Assembly (NCBI GenBank): GCA_964551295.1 | Contig: CAZKDJ010000129.1 | Location: 1-12,072 of the forward strand | Direction: 5' to 3' | Length of the DNA: 12,072 nucleotides | Source: JAFGED01 sp964551295 | GTDB taxonomy: Bacteria > Chloroflexota > Anaerolineae > B4-G1 | Part shown: positions 1-7,697 of the stretch, one piece after another | How positions within the stretch are numbered: the first letter of the stretch is position 1 | How the letters are laid out: the number at the start of each line of letters is the position of its first letter | The notes under the pieces: generated by a model | What the model was told of the DNA's origin: nothing | What the model saw: the letters and a program-made list of their open reading frames with translations, nothing else | The model's database searches: none | Translations under genes and position numbers: made by a program

Positions 1-17
1 GGGCGGCTACGCCGCCC
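1..17. repeat. GC-rich perfect hairpin at the window edge
   Basis: A 7-bp perfect inverted repeat, GGGCGGC-TAC-GCCGCCC, with a three-base loop. A C-rich tract follows it rather than a T run, so it is not a textbook intrinsic terminator. It may mark the 3' end of a gene to the left of the window or be a dispersed palindromic intergenic element. The left context is missing, so the role cannot be decided. Confidence 0.5.
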
Positions 18-47
18 TCACACCCCCCGCCCCCCGGATTATTGAGA

Positions 48-56
48 TGATACAAT
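48..56 (+). promoter_or_regulatory. Possible extended -10 promoter element for the beta-helix gene
   Basis: The sequence TGATACAAT reads as TGn followed by TACAAT, a good match to an extended -10 box. It lies 39 nt before the chosen start codon, leaving room for a short leader with the ribosome binding site. No -35 hexamer is seen in the C-rich tract upstream. This is a pattern match only; sigma factor preferences of this organism are unknown. Confidence 0.3.
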
Positions 57-82
57 TTGGATCTACTGAGGCTCAAAACCTT

Positions 83-90
83 GAGGAGGA
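83..90 (+). promoter_or_regulatory. Strong ribosome binding site that fixes the beta-helix start
   Basis: GAGGAGGA lies 5 nt before ATG 96. The alternative in-frame start at 57 has no such site and would put charged residues ahead of the signal peptide. ATG 96 is therefore preferred. Confidence 0.75.
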
Positions 91-95
91 AAATC

Positions 96-3000
96 ATGAA
101 ACACGTACGTTTGCTACAGGCATTGGCCGGGGGACTGGCGCTGGTACTGGTCACACTGATTGGGTTGAGCGTGGATACAGCCACTGCCGCCCCCTCGGCC
201 GCCACTCGCTACGTGCTGGGCGACAGCGGCACAGACTCGGGCAACTGTACAAGTCCAAATAACCCCTGCCGGACGATACAATACGCCCTCGTCCAGGCCA
301 GCGAGGGGGACACCATCCGGGTGGCGAAGGGACTGATGCCCTTCACCTACGCCGGCGCCATATCCATCGATAAATCGGTTACCCTCGAAGGAGGATGGGG
401 CGCCGTGGGAGCCGGTGGAGGGCTGATTTGGCAGCGTTCTTCACCCTGTGATGCTTCCTGGACCACTATCGATGCCATCGGCATTGGGCACACCATCAGC
501 ATCACTGGCAACATCACTCCTACCATCGACTGCTTCACCATCACCGGCGGAGACGCCGATGGGCTGGGTGGAGACCCTGATGGACCCAACGCAGGAGGCG
601 GCATCTACAGCGATGGTTCTGCCCCCATCATCGTCAACAACGTGATCACAGGAAACTATGGTTGTGATTCCTGCTCCACGACTTACGGCCGCGGCGGCGG
701 CATCTATCTACTGAACGCCCCGGCGACGGCCGTCGTCAGTAACAACCTGATCGCGAACAACGTAGGGGCCAACACCACCCTGGGATGGGGAGGCGGCATC
801 ATGCTGCGCGATTCCCAGGCACAGATCATGGGCAACACCATACAAGATAATCGTGGTGGCATCGCCGGCGATGGAGGGGGAATCATGGTCGTAGGCGGGT
901 CTCCAGTTATCGCAGACAACACCCTCCTGCGAAATAGGGCCGCTACAGGCGTGATGGGCAACGGCGGAGGAATCTTTGTCCGATCATCTACCCCGGTGAC
1001 TATCGAGCGCAACCACCTGCAGAATAATTACGCCCTAGACGGCACAGCCGATCCCTCTTTGGTCAGCAAAGGCGGCGGCATCTACTATAGCGGCAATCCA
1101 ACGGGTATAGCCATCATCCATGACAACGTCATCCGCGCTAACGCTGCAACCAATGATGGAACAGGCGCAGGTGGAGGAGTGTACCTGACGGACTTGATCG
1201 CCCCCTCCTCAATAAGGGGGAATACAGTGGACAATAACCGCGCCAGCTGGAGCCTGGAAGGACACGGCGGTGGCATTTACCTGAACGAGTCGACGGCTAC
1301 CGTGGCAGATAACCAGGTCTTTTTCAACACCGCGGCATCGGGGGGACCTACAGGCGGGCTGGGTAACGGCGGTGGCATATACGTCCAATCCGGGGGAGGA
1401 CTGATCCACAACAACGTCATCACAGGGAACATTGGCCTCGTCGCCGTGACAGGCGGCCTCAGCTACGGCGGCGGCATGGTGATCACAAACAGCTTGGTCA
1501 CCGTACAGAATAACTGGATCGCCCAGAACTCGGCCGCTACGGCGCCTAGCTCGGTCGGCGCAGGCGGCGGCATCTATGTTTACGACGGCGCTCCGATCAT
1601 CACAGGGAATCACATCCTGACCAACTCGGCCAGTGGGGGAGCGATCAGCAGCGGCGGCGGGCTCTACCTGGACCAAACCCGCCCTCACCTGGACGGAAAC
1701 GTCATCGCGGGCAACCACTCCGTTGGCTCCACATGGGGACGGGGAGGCGGTGTGCGGGTTGCACTCTGCCCCGCTTTTACGCTGACCAACAACATCGTCG
1801 CCCGCAACGAAGCCAACGATCGCGGCAGCGGGGTCGCCATTGCGGGGAACAGCGTGGGCACCCTGGCCCACAACACCATCGCCGAGAACTCTGCCGGAGA
1901 CGGGATCGGCGTGCACGTCAATTCGGCCAGCGACGTGGCGTTGATCAACAACATTATCGTCAGCCACACCGTGGGCATCACCGTCGCCGACCCGGGCGTC
2001 AGCGCCGTCAACGCTACCTATACCCTGTTCGAGGCCAACGGCACGAACTATGGTCCCGGCGTGAGCAGCGGTAACGAGATCGCCGGTCCGGCGGGACTTT
2101 TACCAAACTACCACCTATCGGCCGGCTCGAACGCAGTCGACCAAGGAGCTCCCCTCACCTGGGTGCCGGACGACATCGACGGAGACCTACGCACCTACGG
2201 CGCGGCCCCCGACGTGGGCGCGGACGAGATCTCCTGCCTGGCCCGCGTGGGCGGCGTGAACTATGTCACCATCCAGGCCGCGGTGGACGCGGCCTCTCCC
2301 GGGCAGACGGTGCAGGTGGCACAGGGCACCTGCTACGAGAACGTCTCTATCGCCAAGTCGGTGAGTCTACAGGGCGGCTGGGACACCGGCTTTACCACCC
2401 GCGATCCAGACCCGGCCTCAGCCAGCACCATCGACGGGTTGGGCGCCGGACGCGTCGTCAGCATCACCGAGACGAGCGGCTCCATCGCCGTCACCATCGA
2501 CGGGTTCACCATCACCGGCGGCGACGCCACCGGCCTGGCCGGCAGCGGGCCATACGGGTACGACATCGGCGGTGGCATCTATAGCTGGCACGCCAACGTC
2601 ACGGTATCCAACTGTGTGATCTCGGACAACGTCGCCAGCACCATGGGCATCGCCTGGGGCGGCGGGATAGCGGCCTACGGCGGTAGCTTTACCCTGCAGG
2701 ATAGCACGCTCGCAAACAACATCGCCAGCACGACGAGCAATGGCTATGGTGGAGGGGGATGCTTCCGCTATGGCACGGCCGACCTCAGCGGGAACACGAT
2801 CGAGGGCAACACCGCCAGTCCACACAGCCTGGGTTCTGGCGGTGGCCTTTGGTTGGCCAACAATAGCTCCACACTCCAGGACAACACGGTGCGGGACAAC
2901 ACCGCCAGCATAGATTACAATGGCTACGGCGGGGGCCTCGAGGTTCGCTGGGGCAGCGCCAGCCTGGACGGCGACGTGATCGAGGGTAACACCGCCAGCA

Positions 3001-3914
3001 CCAGCGGCAGCGGCTTTGGCGGCGCGGTCGCCACCAGGAATGGTGCCTCGCTGGCGATAGACGGTGCCCAGGTTTACGGCAACAGCGCGACCTCTGGTGG
3101 TGGTATATACGTCGAAGACAGCCCTGGCGCATTAGTATCGGGCACCCTAATCTACAGCAACACGGCGGGGATGGGTGGCGGGGTACACGTCACCACCAGC
3201 GACAACGTTTCACTGACGGGGAACCAGGTCTATGACAACTCGGCCGGGTACGGCGGCGGCATCCTGCTCAACAGCAGCGCCAACGCCACGCTGACGGGCA
3301 ACTATGTCCACGACAACGAGGCCGTAGGTCTGGGCGGCGGACTGTGGATATCAAGCTGCGATAACGCCAGGCTGACGAACAACATCATCGTGGAAAACCG
3401 CCTCATCGACAACAGCGGCGATGGCGCTGGCGTCATCCTGTTCATCACCTCAACCGTCCACTTTGAGCACACGACCCTGGCCCGCAACAACGGTGGGGAG
3501 GGGCATGGGGTGTATTTGATCGATGGTGCCCAAGCCTGGATGACCAACACCATCGTCGCCAGCCACACCGTGGGGGTCTATGTCGACAGCGGCTGCACCC
3601 TCATCCTGGAGGCCACCCTGTGGGGTGATGGCGCCTGGGCCAACGTAACGAACAAGGACGGCAGCGGTGACATCAAAGATGGCGAGATCATCGTCATCGG
3701 CAACCCGGGATTCATCGATCCCGACGGCACCAACCCGGACGATTGGGACGATTACCACGTCAACCTCACCTCGGCGGCCGTGGACGCCGGATTGGACGTC
3801 GGCGTGACCACCGACATCGACGGGGACTCCCGTCCCATCGGCTCCGCCGTCGACATCGGCGCGGACGAGGCCTGGCTGAAGGCGTTCTTACCAGTGGTGA
3901 TGCGAGATTTCTGA
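96..3914 (+). CDS. Large secreted right-handed parallel beta-helix repeat protein (two modules)
   Basis: Exported 1272-residue protein of unknown substrate. Residues 1-32 are a signal peptide (basic start, long hydrophobic core, ATAA end). The mature part has two related modules. Each opens with a pectate-lyase-type cap (TIQ at 60 and 725, GDTI/GQTV, KSVTLEGGW at 93 and KSVSLQGGW at 754) and closes with a Dx-IDGD...D(V/I)GADE segment (706-711 and 1253-1258) resembling a choice-of-anchor Q end. Between these lie many PbH1-like coils marked by GGGIY and N-rich turns such as NNVITGN. Five exactly 30-residue repeats start at residue 845. The protein ends in AWLKAFLPVVMRDF, a hydrophobic tail like that of the 91-residue protein downstream. 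Beta-helix folds of this kind serve as polysaccharide lyases, adhesins or surface-layer proteins; I see no catalytic signature, so a structural or adhesive role is inferred. The start is set by the strong ribosome binding site at 83-90. A hairpin terminator follows the stop. Confidence 0.9.
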   Translation: MKHVRLLQALAGGLALVLVTLIGLSVDTATAAPSAATRYVLGDSGTDSGNCTSPNNPCRTIQYALVQASEGDTIRVAKGLMPFTYAGAISIDKSVTLEGGWGAVGAGGGLIWQRSSPCDASWTTIDAIGIGHTISITGNITPTIDCFTITGGDADGLGGDPDGPNAGGGIYSDGSAPIIVNNVITGNYGCDSCSTTYGRGGGIYLLNAPATAVVSNNLIANNVGANTTLGWGGGIMLRDSQAQIMGNTIQDNRGGIAGDGGGIMVVGGSPVIADNTLLRNRAATGVMGNGGGIFVRSSTPVTIERNHLQNNYALDGTADPSLVSKGGGIYYSGNPTGIAIIHDNVIRANAATNDGTGAGGGVYLTDLIAPSSIRGNTVDNNRASWSLEGHGGGIYLNESTATVADNQVFFNTAASGGPTGGLGNGGGIYVQSGGGLIHNNVITGNIGLVAVTGGLSYGGGMVITNSLVTVQNNWIAQNSAATAPSSVGAGGGIYVYDGAPIITGNHILTNSASGGAISSGGGLYLDQTRPHLDGNVIAGNHSVGSTWGRGGGVRVALCPAFTLTNNIVARNEANDRGSGVAIAGNSVGTLAHNTIAENSAGDGIGVHVNSASDVALINNIIVSHTVGITVADPGVSAVNATYTLFEANGTNYGPGVSSGNEIAGPAGLLPNYHLSAGSNAVDQGAPLTWVPDDIDGDLRTYGAAPDVGADEISCLARVGGVNYVTIQAAVDAASPGQTVQVAQGTCYENVSIAKSVSLQGGWDTGFTTRDPDPASASTIDGLGAGRVVSITETSGSIAVTIDGFTITGGDATGLAGSGPYGYDIGGGIYSWHANVTVSNCVISDNVASTMGIAWGGGIAAYGGSFTLQDSTLANNIASTTSNGYGGGGCFRYGTADLSGNTIEGNTASPHSLGSGGGLWLANNSSTLQDNTVRDNTASIDYNGYGGGLEVRWGSASLDGDVIEGNTASTSGSGFGGAVATRNGASLAIDGAQVYGNSATSGGGIYVEDSPGALVSGTLIYSNTAGMGGGVHVTTSDNVSLTGNQVYDNSAGYGGGILLNSSANATLTGNYVHDNEAVGLGGGLWISSCDNARLTNNIIVENRLIDNSGDGAGVILFITSTVHFEHTTLARNNGGEGHGVYLIDGAQAWMTNTIVASHTVGVYVDSGCTLILEATLWGDGAWANVTNKDGSGDIKDGEIIVIGNPGFIDPDGTNPDDWDDYHVNLTSAAVDAGLDVGVTTDIDGDSRPIGSAVDIGADEAWLKAFLPVVMRDF
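2628..3080 (+). repeat. Five in-frame 90-nt repeats inside the beta-helix gene
   Basis: Repeat units start at codons 845, 875, 905, 935 and 965, exactly 30 codons apart. Each has the pattern N(T/V/I)AS, about six variable residues, GGG or GG, then a beta-strand pair ending near D or G. DNA similarity is highest around the GAGGG(C/T)AACACCGCCAG blocks near 2802 and 2982. The regular spacing suggests one helix-coil pair per unit, expanded by tandem duplication. Confidence 0.75.
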
Positions 3915-3929
3915 TCTCGCTCCTGAGTG

Positions 3930-3977
3930 AAAACGGTCAATCTCTCACACGCGCGCCTGTGGGAGATTGACTGTTTT
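3930..3977 (+). terminator. Rho-independent-type terminator after the beta-helix gene
   Basis: The arms at 3930-3950 and 3959-3977 form a long, nearly continuous stem around the core GTCAATCTC / GAGATTGAC. The right arm ends in GTTTT, with a matching AAAAC on the left arm. The hairpin begins 16 nt past the stop codon of the beta-helix gene. It should separate that gene from the ligase gene downstream. Confidence 0.75.
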
Positions 3978-4002
3978 GTAACGTCTATTTGGATAGCCTG
4001 AT

Positions 4003-5946
4003 ATGAAGATGCAAAACGACCTATCCAGCTTGTGGTTCACCTGGATCGAGGAAGCGCTGTGGCTTGCCGCCGCAGCCGTCATCCCGCTCGCCTTCAACCC
4101 GTGGGGCCAAAACGCCTTCGAGCTGCCCAAGACGGTGCTGCTCAAAGGGCTCGTCCTGCTGATGGGATTGGCGACGCTGATGCGCGTCATCGACGGGCGA
4201 AAGGATAGAAAACGGAATCAAAGAGCGACTATACCCCGCTGCCTCCTCTGGCCTGCGCTGACCTTTGGCGGAGCCGCAACCCTGGCGACAGTTTTATCCG
4301 TCGACCCCCGCGCCAGCCTGTGGGGATCCTACGAGCGACAGCAGGGTTTGCTTACCCAGGGAGCCTACCTGGGGCTGTTTCTGTTCACCGCAGCCAACCT
4401 GCACACCCGCGCCCAGGTAAAACGCCTCCTGGTGACCATCGCCTGGTCCAGCGCGCCGGTGGTGGCCTACGGGCTCCTGCAGGCCGTGGGCGTCGACCCG
4501 CTGGATTGGCGCACCGACGCCGCCTCGCCCATCCTCTCGACGGTCGGACGGGCCAATTTCTTGGGCTCGTACTTGATCCTCGTGACACCCCTGACCCTGA
4601 GTCTGCTGCTGACCGTGCGTCGCCGCTGGCCCTTCGCCCTCTTGATCGCCGGGCAGGTTCTATGCCTGGCGCTGACCCAGGCGCGCGGAGCCTGGATCGG
4701 GCTGTTGGCCGCCAGCGCCGCGGGCCTCTTGGCCTGGGCGCTGGCGACGCGTGATCGGCGCCCCGCACTGGCCGCGCTGCTCCTGCTGATCCTGGCCGCT
4801 GCCTTTGTCATACTGCTCAACCTGCCTGATGGACCTCTAACCGCGCTGGTGCGAATACCCGGCCTTGATCGTATCGCGACGCTAGCCCGTGCCGACACGG
4901 GCTCCACCGCCGCTCGGCTCACGATCTGGCGAGCCACGCTGAACCTCATCGCAGCCCACCCGTGGCTGGGCTACGGACCAGAGACGATGCGCCTTGTGTT
5001 CGCTCGTGTCTTTCCGCCGCAGCTTGTCTACTACCAGGGCCGACACGCTACTGTGGATCGCGCACACAACCTATGGCTGGACCTAGGGATGAGCGCCGGG
5101 CTGGCAGGCGTCGCGGCCTTTGCCGCTTTGCTCGCCGGCTTTGGCCGGCTGGCTTGGCGCGGACTGCGAGAAAACCATGGGCATTGGCAAAGAGTCGTCT
5201 GGGTGGCACTGGCAGCGGGCGTCGCCGGTCACCTGGCCGATATGCAGTTCAGTTTCGACCTGACATCCAGTGCGACGATCTTTTGGCTGGCGCTGGCGTT
5301 GGGCGCTGCGGCAGAGCGCGCGCGCTCATCGGACGTTCTTGCCCCTGAGGTATCTACCTCGCCTAGAAGCCTGCTGCTCTATCTCCCTCCTGCCCTGGCA
5401 GTGCTGGCTCTCGTCAGCGTGCTGTGCGTGCGGCCATTGGCGGCCGATGCAGTCTATCAACAATCCCGGCAGGGCACGCAACCGTTGGAAGCGGCGCAGA
5501 GGGCCGTCCGCCTGTGGCCTATGGAACCCACATACCGCTTGCAATTGGCACAAGTATCGGCCCTCAGCGGAGACCCGGCCACAGAGGCCCAGCTGAATGC
5601 CGCAACCTCGCTCAGCCCGAACGATCCACAAGTATGGGCAGCGAAAGGCAGCATCTATGCCCTGTGGGGGAACCTCTCACCCGACAAATACGTCCAGGCC
5701 GAGGTAGCCTATCGTCGGGCACTAAAATTGGCGCCCGACGTTGCCACCTACCACACGGCATTGGGACTGATTTTGGTCCAACAAGGTAGAACAGAGGATG
5801 GTCTCATCGAGCTTGAGCGCGCCGTCGATCTGGACGCTACCGACGGCGTAGCATTCCAGCATCTGGCCCAAGTCTATGAGATGTTTGGGAAAAAAGTCAA
5901 AGCCACCTGGGCACAAAAGGAGACCGAGAGATGGAATGACGAGTAA
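4003..5946 (+). CDS. O-antigen ligase/Wzy-like membrane protein with C-terminal TPR domain
   Basis: Polytopic membrane protein of 647 residues. The first ~440 residues hold about ten hydrophobic helices. Residues ~305-375 carry the hallmark of the O-antigen ligase (Wzy_C) family: RLTIWRATLNLIAAHPWLGYG, then a large extracytoplasmic loop with DRAHNLWLD (352-360), followed by GLAG and another helix. A further helix lies near residues 455-475. Residues ~485-640 are helical TPR repeats, for example AEVAYRRALKLAPD and GLIELERAVDLDATD. The family transfers or polymerises undecaprenyl-linked glycans onto lipid A, protein or other glycans outside the membrane. The substrate here is unknown; if the host lacks LPS, exopolysaccharide assembly or protein O-glycosylation is more likely. 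The start codon ATG 4003 has only a weak GGATAG upstream, and ATG 4009 is an alternative. Genes for exported proteins flank it on both sides. Confidence 0.85.
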   Translation: MKMQNDLSSLWFTWIEEALWLAAAAVIPLAFNPWGQNAFELPKTVLLKGLVLLMGLATLMRVIDGRKDRKRNQRATIPRCLLWPALTFGGAATLATVLSVDPRASLWGSYERQQGLLTQGAYLGLFLFTAANLHTRAQVKRLLVTIAWSSAPVVAYGLLQAVGVDPLDWRTDAASPILSTVGRANFLGSYLILVTPLTLSLLLTVRRRWPFALLIAGQVLCLALTQARGAWIGLLAASAAGLLAWALATRDRRPALAALLLLILAAAFVILLNLPDGPLTALVRIPGLDRIATLARADTGSTAARLTIWRATLNLIAAHPWLGYGPETMRLVFARVFPPQLVYYQGRHATVDRAHNLWLDLGMSAGLAGVAAFAALLAGFGRLAWRGLRENHGHWQRVVWVALAAGVAGHLADMQFSFDLTSSATIFWLALALGAAAERARSSDVLAPEVSTSPRSLLLYLPPALAVLALVSVLCVRPLAADAVYQQSRQGTQPLEAAQRAVRLWPMEPTYRLQLAQVSALSGDPATEAQLNAATSLSPNDPQVWAAKGSIYALWGNLSPDKYVQAEVAYRRALKLAPDVATYHTALGLILVQQGRTEDGLIELERAVDLDATDGVAFQHLAQVYEMFGKKVKATWAQKETERWNDE

Positions 5947-5947
5947 A

Positions 5948-5995
5948 ACGAATGTGCGAATCAGCGAGTCAGTGAGTCAGCGAATGAACAAATCA
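5948..5995 (+). repeat. Array of six degenerate 8-nt tandem repeats
   Basis: Immediately after the ligase stop codon the sequence reads as consecutive octamers: ACGAATGT, GCGAATCA, GCGAGTCA, GTGAGTCA, GCGAATGA, ACAAATCA. The consensus is GCGARTCA. The array fills nearly all of the gap up to the ribosome binding site of the next gene. It resembles short tandemly repeated repetitive sequences known from cyanobacteria and seen in Chloroflexota gaps. Confidence 0.8.
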
Positions 5996-6002
5996 AGAAC
6001 AC

Positions 6003-6008
6003 AAGGAG
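6003..6008 (+). promoter_or_regulatory. Ribosome binding site choosing ATG 6015 over ATG 6009
   Basis: AAGGAG directly abuts an ATG at 6009 but lies 6 nt from the in-frame ATG at 6015. The normal spacing favours 6015, shortening the protein by two residues. Confidence 0.7.
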
Positions 6009-6014
6009 ATGAAA

Positions 6015-7697
6015 ATGAATATCAAGATAACGCGCAAGATGTGGCTTTCGGCCGGAATCACGTTGGCATTGGTTACATTGACGCTGCTTGTGAGTACTGC
6101 GGTGGCCCAGGAACCAACCGATGGGATGGAATTGAGTCCTGCCGGGGGATCACCGACCGCCACGATGTCCTACCAAGGCTATCTGGCAGACGGCGGAGGG
6201 CCTGCCAACGGCGTCTACGATTTCCGGATCAGCGTCTGGGATCAGGATGCCGGCGGCAACCTGTTCGGCGCCGTGCAGGTCTATGATTCGCCCGGTGTGA
6301 CCGTCCAGGACGGCTTCTTTACCCTCTACTTTCACCCCGGCGTTGCGGTAAACGAGGTCTTTGACGGGGGGCCGCGCTGGCTGCAACTGGAGGTGCGCCC
6401 TCACGGGGCAGGCGCCTATACCACCCTCCCGCGCCAACCGATCACCAACGTGCCCTACGCGTGGGGGCTGCACCCCAAGGCGGTGATCAGCGGTACTACG
6501 GGTACCCTGTCCGGATTTGGCGACGCAATCCTCAACATCGACAACACTCGGTATACGTGGGGGGGTGGGAACTCGTCGGCCCTCTACGCCCGGGCCAGCA
6601 CCGGCAGCGCCGTGCGCGGCGAAAGCGGCGGTGTGGGCGTCTACGGTTACAGCCCGGTGACATACGCTATCAGAGGCGAGGCCACTGGCGGTACAGCCGG
6701 GTACTTTACCACCGACGAGGGATATGGCGTATGGGCTACCACCAACGGCACTGACCATTGGGACCACGGTGGCTATTTTGAGGCCAACATGGGATACGGC
6801 GTTTATGGCGTGAGCGCGCAGAACTATGGCGTGCGTGGAAAGGGCTACTTCGGTATCAGAGGAGACGGCACGAGTATCGGCGTGACCGGCTGGAGCTCTG
6901 GCGGCACAGGTGTACGAGGAAGCAGCTCGACTTCTTACGGCGTGCGCGGCTCCAGCACCGACGGCAGGGGCGTATACGGAAACAGCACCAACGACCACGG
7001 CATGTACGGCTACACCGGCAGCACCGGGGCCAGTGGCGTGGTCGGCCTGCAGACAGGCTACTCCACGGGCGATTGGAGCAACTGGGACCCCGGCGGCTTT
7101 TTCGGCGGGCGGAACGGCGTGGTAGGCGTCACGAAGGCAACCAATGGATACGGCGTGGCGGGTCGAGATGCATCTCCCAGCGGCGGCTGGGCCGGGTACT
7201 TTACGTCGAGCAATGGAAACGGCGTCTACATCTCAGCTCCTGCGGGTCACACCGGCTTGAACGTTGCCGGCGGGACCAAGAACGCCGTCGTCTCCACTGA
7301 CGAAGGTAGCAAGTTACTCTACAGTGAGGAATCGACCGAGGTGTGGTTCACCGACTATGGGTTCGGCCAACTGGAGGATGGCGTGGCCGTCATCACCATC
7401 GACGAGGGCTTTGCCCAGACGGTGAACCTGGAAGAGCCTTACCACGTGTTCGTCCAGGTTTATGGCGACGCCGAGATCTACATCTCCGGGCGTACGCCGA
7501 CAAGTTTTGAGGTCCACCTGCGCGATGGCGACCCGAACGTCGAGTTCTCTTACCGCATCGTGGCCAAGCGGCTGGGATACGAGGACGACCGGCTGGAGCC
7601 GGCTCCCTGGGCCGATGGCGATCCCAACCTCTACCCCGACCAGTACGCCTTGGACAGCGCGGGAGGAGAACTGCAGCCTCAGGGAGGTTCGAAATGA
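6015..7697 (+). CDS. Secreted fibre-like protein with GVxG repeats
   Basis: Exported 560-residue protein. Residues 1-31 are a signal peptide ending AVA before Gln32. Residues ~48-152 form a beta-rich N-terminal domain (SYQGYLADGGGPANGVYDF ... DGFFTLYF ... RWLQLEV ... LPRQPITNVPYAW). This type heads many large bacterial surface and tail-fibre-like proteins. Residues ~198-383 are Gly-rich with repeated GV(Y/R/T/V)G motifs. From 289 to 332 these recur every 10 residues. Residues ~425-530 form a compact C-terminal domain (VWFTDYGFG ... YHVFVQVYGD ... FSYRIVAKRLG) that I recognise as recurrent at the end of such repeat proteins but cannot name. The architecture suggests a trimeric or fibrous surface appendage; ligand and function are unknown. 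It lacks the FLPxVxR tail, but the next gene, which overlaps its stop by 4 nt, encodes one. An 8-nt repeat array precedes it. Confidence 0.85.
   Translation: MNIKITRKMWLSAGITLALVTLTLLVSTAVAQEPTDGMELSPAGGSPTATMSYQGYLADGGGPANGVYDFRISVWDQDAGGNLFGAVQVYDSPGVTVQDGFFTLYFHPGVAVNEVFDGGPRWLQLEVRPHGAGAYTTLPRQPITNVPYAWGLHPKAVISGTTGTLSGFGDAILNIDNTRYTWGGGNSSALYARASTGSAVRGESGGVGVYGYSPVTYAIRGEATGGTAGYFTTDEGYGVWATTNGTDHWDHGGYFEANMGYGVYGVSAQNYGVRGKGYFGIRGDGTSIGVTGWSSGGTGVRGSSSTSYGVRGSSTDGRGVYGNSTNDHGMYGYTGSTGASGVVGLQTGYSTGDWSNWDPGGFFGGRNGVVGVTKATNGYGVAGRDASPSGGWAGYFTSSNGNGVYISAPAGHTGLNVAGGTKNAVVSTDEGSKLLYSEESTEVWFTDYGFGQLEDGVAVITIDEGFAQTVNLEEPYHVFVQVYGDAEIYISGRTPTSFEVHLRDGDPNVEFSYRIVAKRLGYEDDRLEPAPWADGDPNLYPDQYALDSAGGELQPQGGSK
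6879..7010 (+). repeat. Decapeptide (30-nt) repeats in the fibre-like protein
   Basis: GVTG, GVRG, GVRG, GVYG and GMYG occur at residues 289, 299, 309, 319 and 329, exactly ten residues apart. The intervening residues are mostly Ser, Thr, Gly and Asn. The spacing loosens on both sides. Confidence 0.75.

Noticed and set aside
1..262. Open frame from the window edge through 262 on the plus strand
   Set aside because: It overlaps the signal-peptide region of the beta-helix gene in another frame, its residues are low-complexity Arg/Gly-rich, and it has no ribosome binding site of its own.
1209..1967. 252-codon open frame on the minus strand inside the beta-helix gene
   Set aside because: Its composition is that of a GC-rich antisense shadow (Asp/Val/Ala-rich without any motif), it lies wholly within a well-supported gene, and it has no sensible start.
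3967..3996. TTGACT as a -35 box for a promoter driving the ligase gene
   Set aside because: The hexamer is part of the right arm of the terminator hairpin, and no convincing -10 lies 16-18 nt downstream.
6150..6998. 282-codon open frame on the minus strand inside the fibre-like gene
   Set aside because: Antisense shadow of the Gly-rich repeat region; Ala/Val/His-rich and motif-free.
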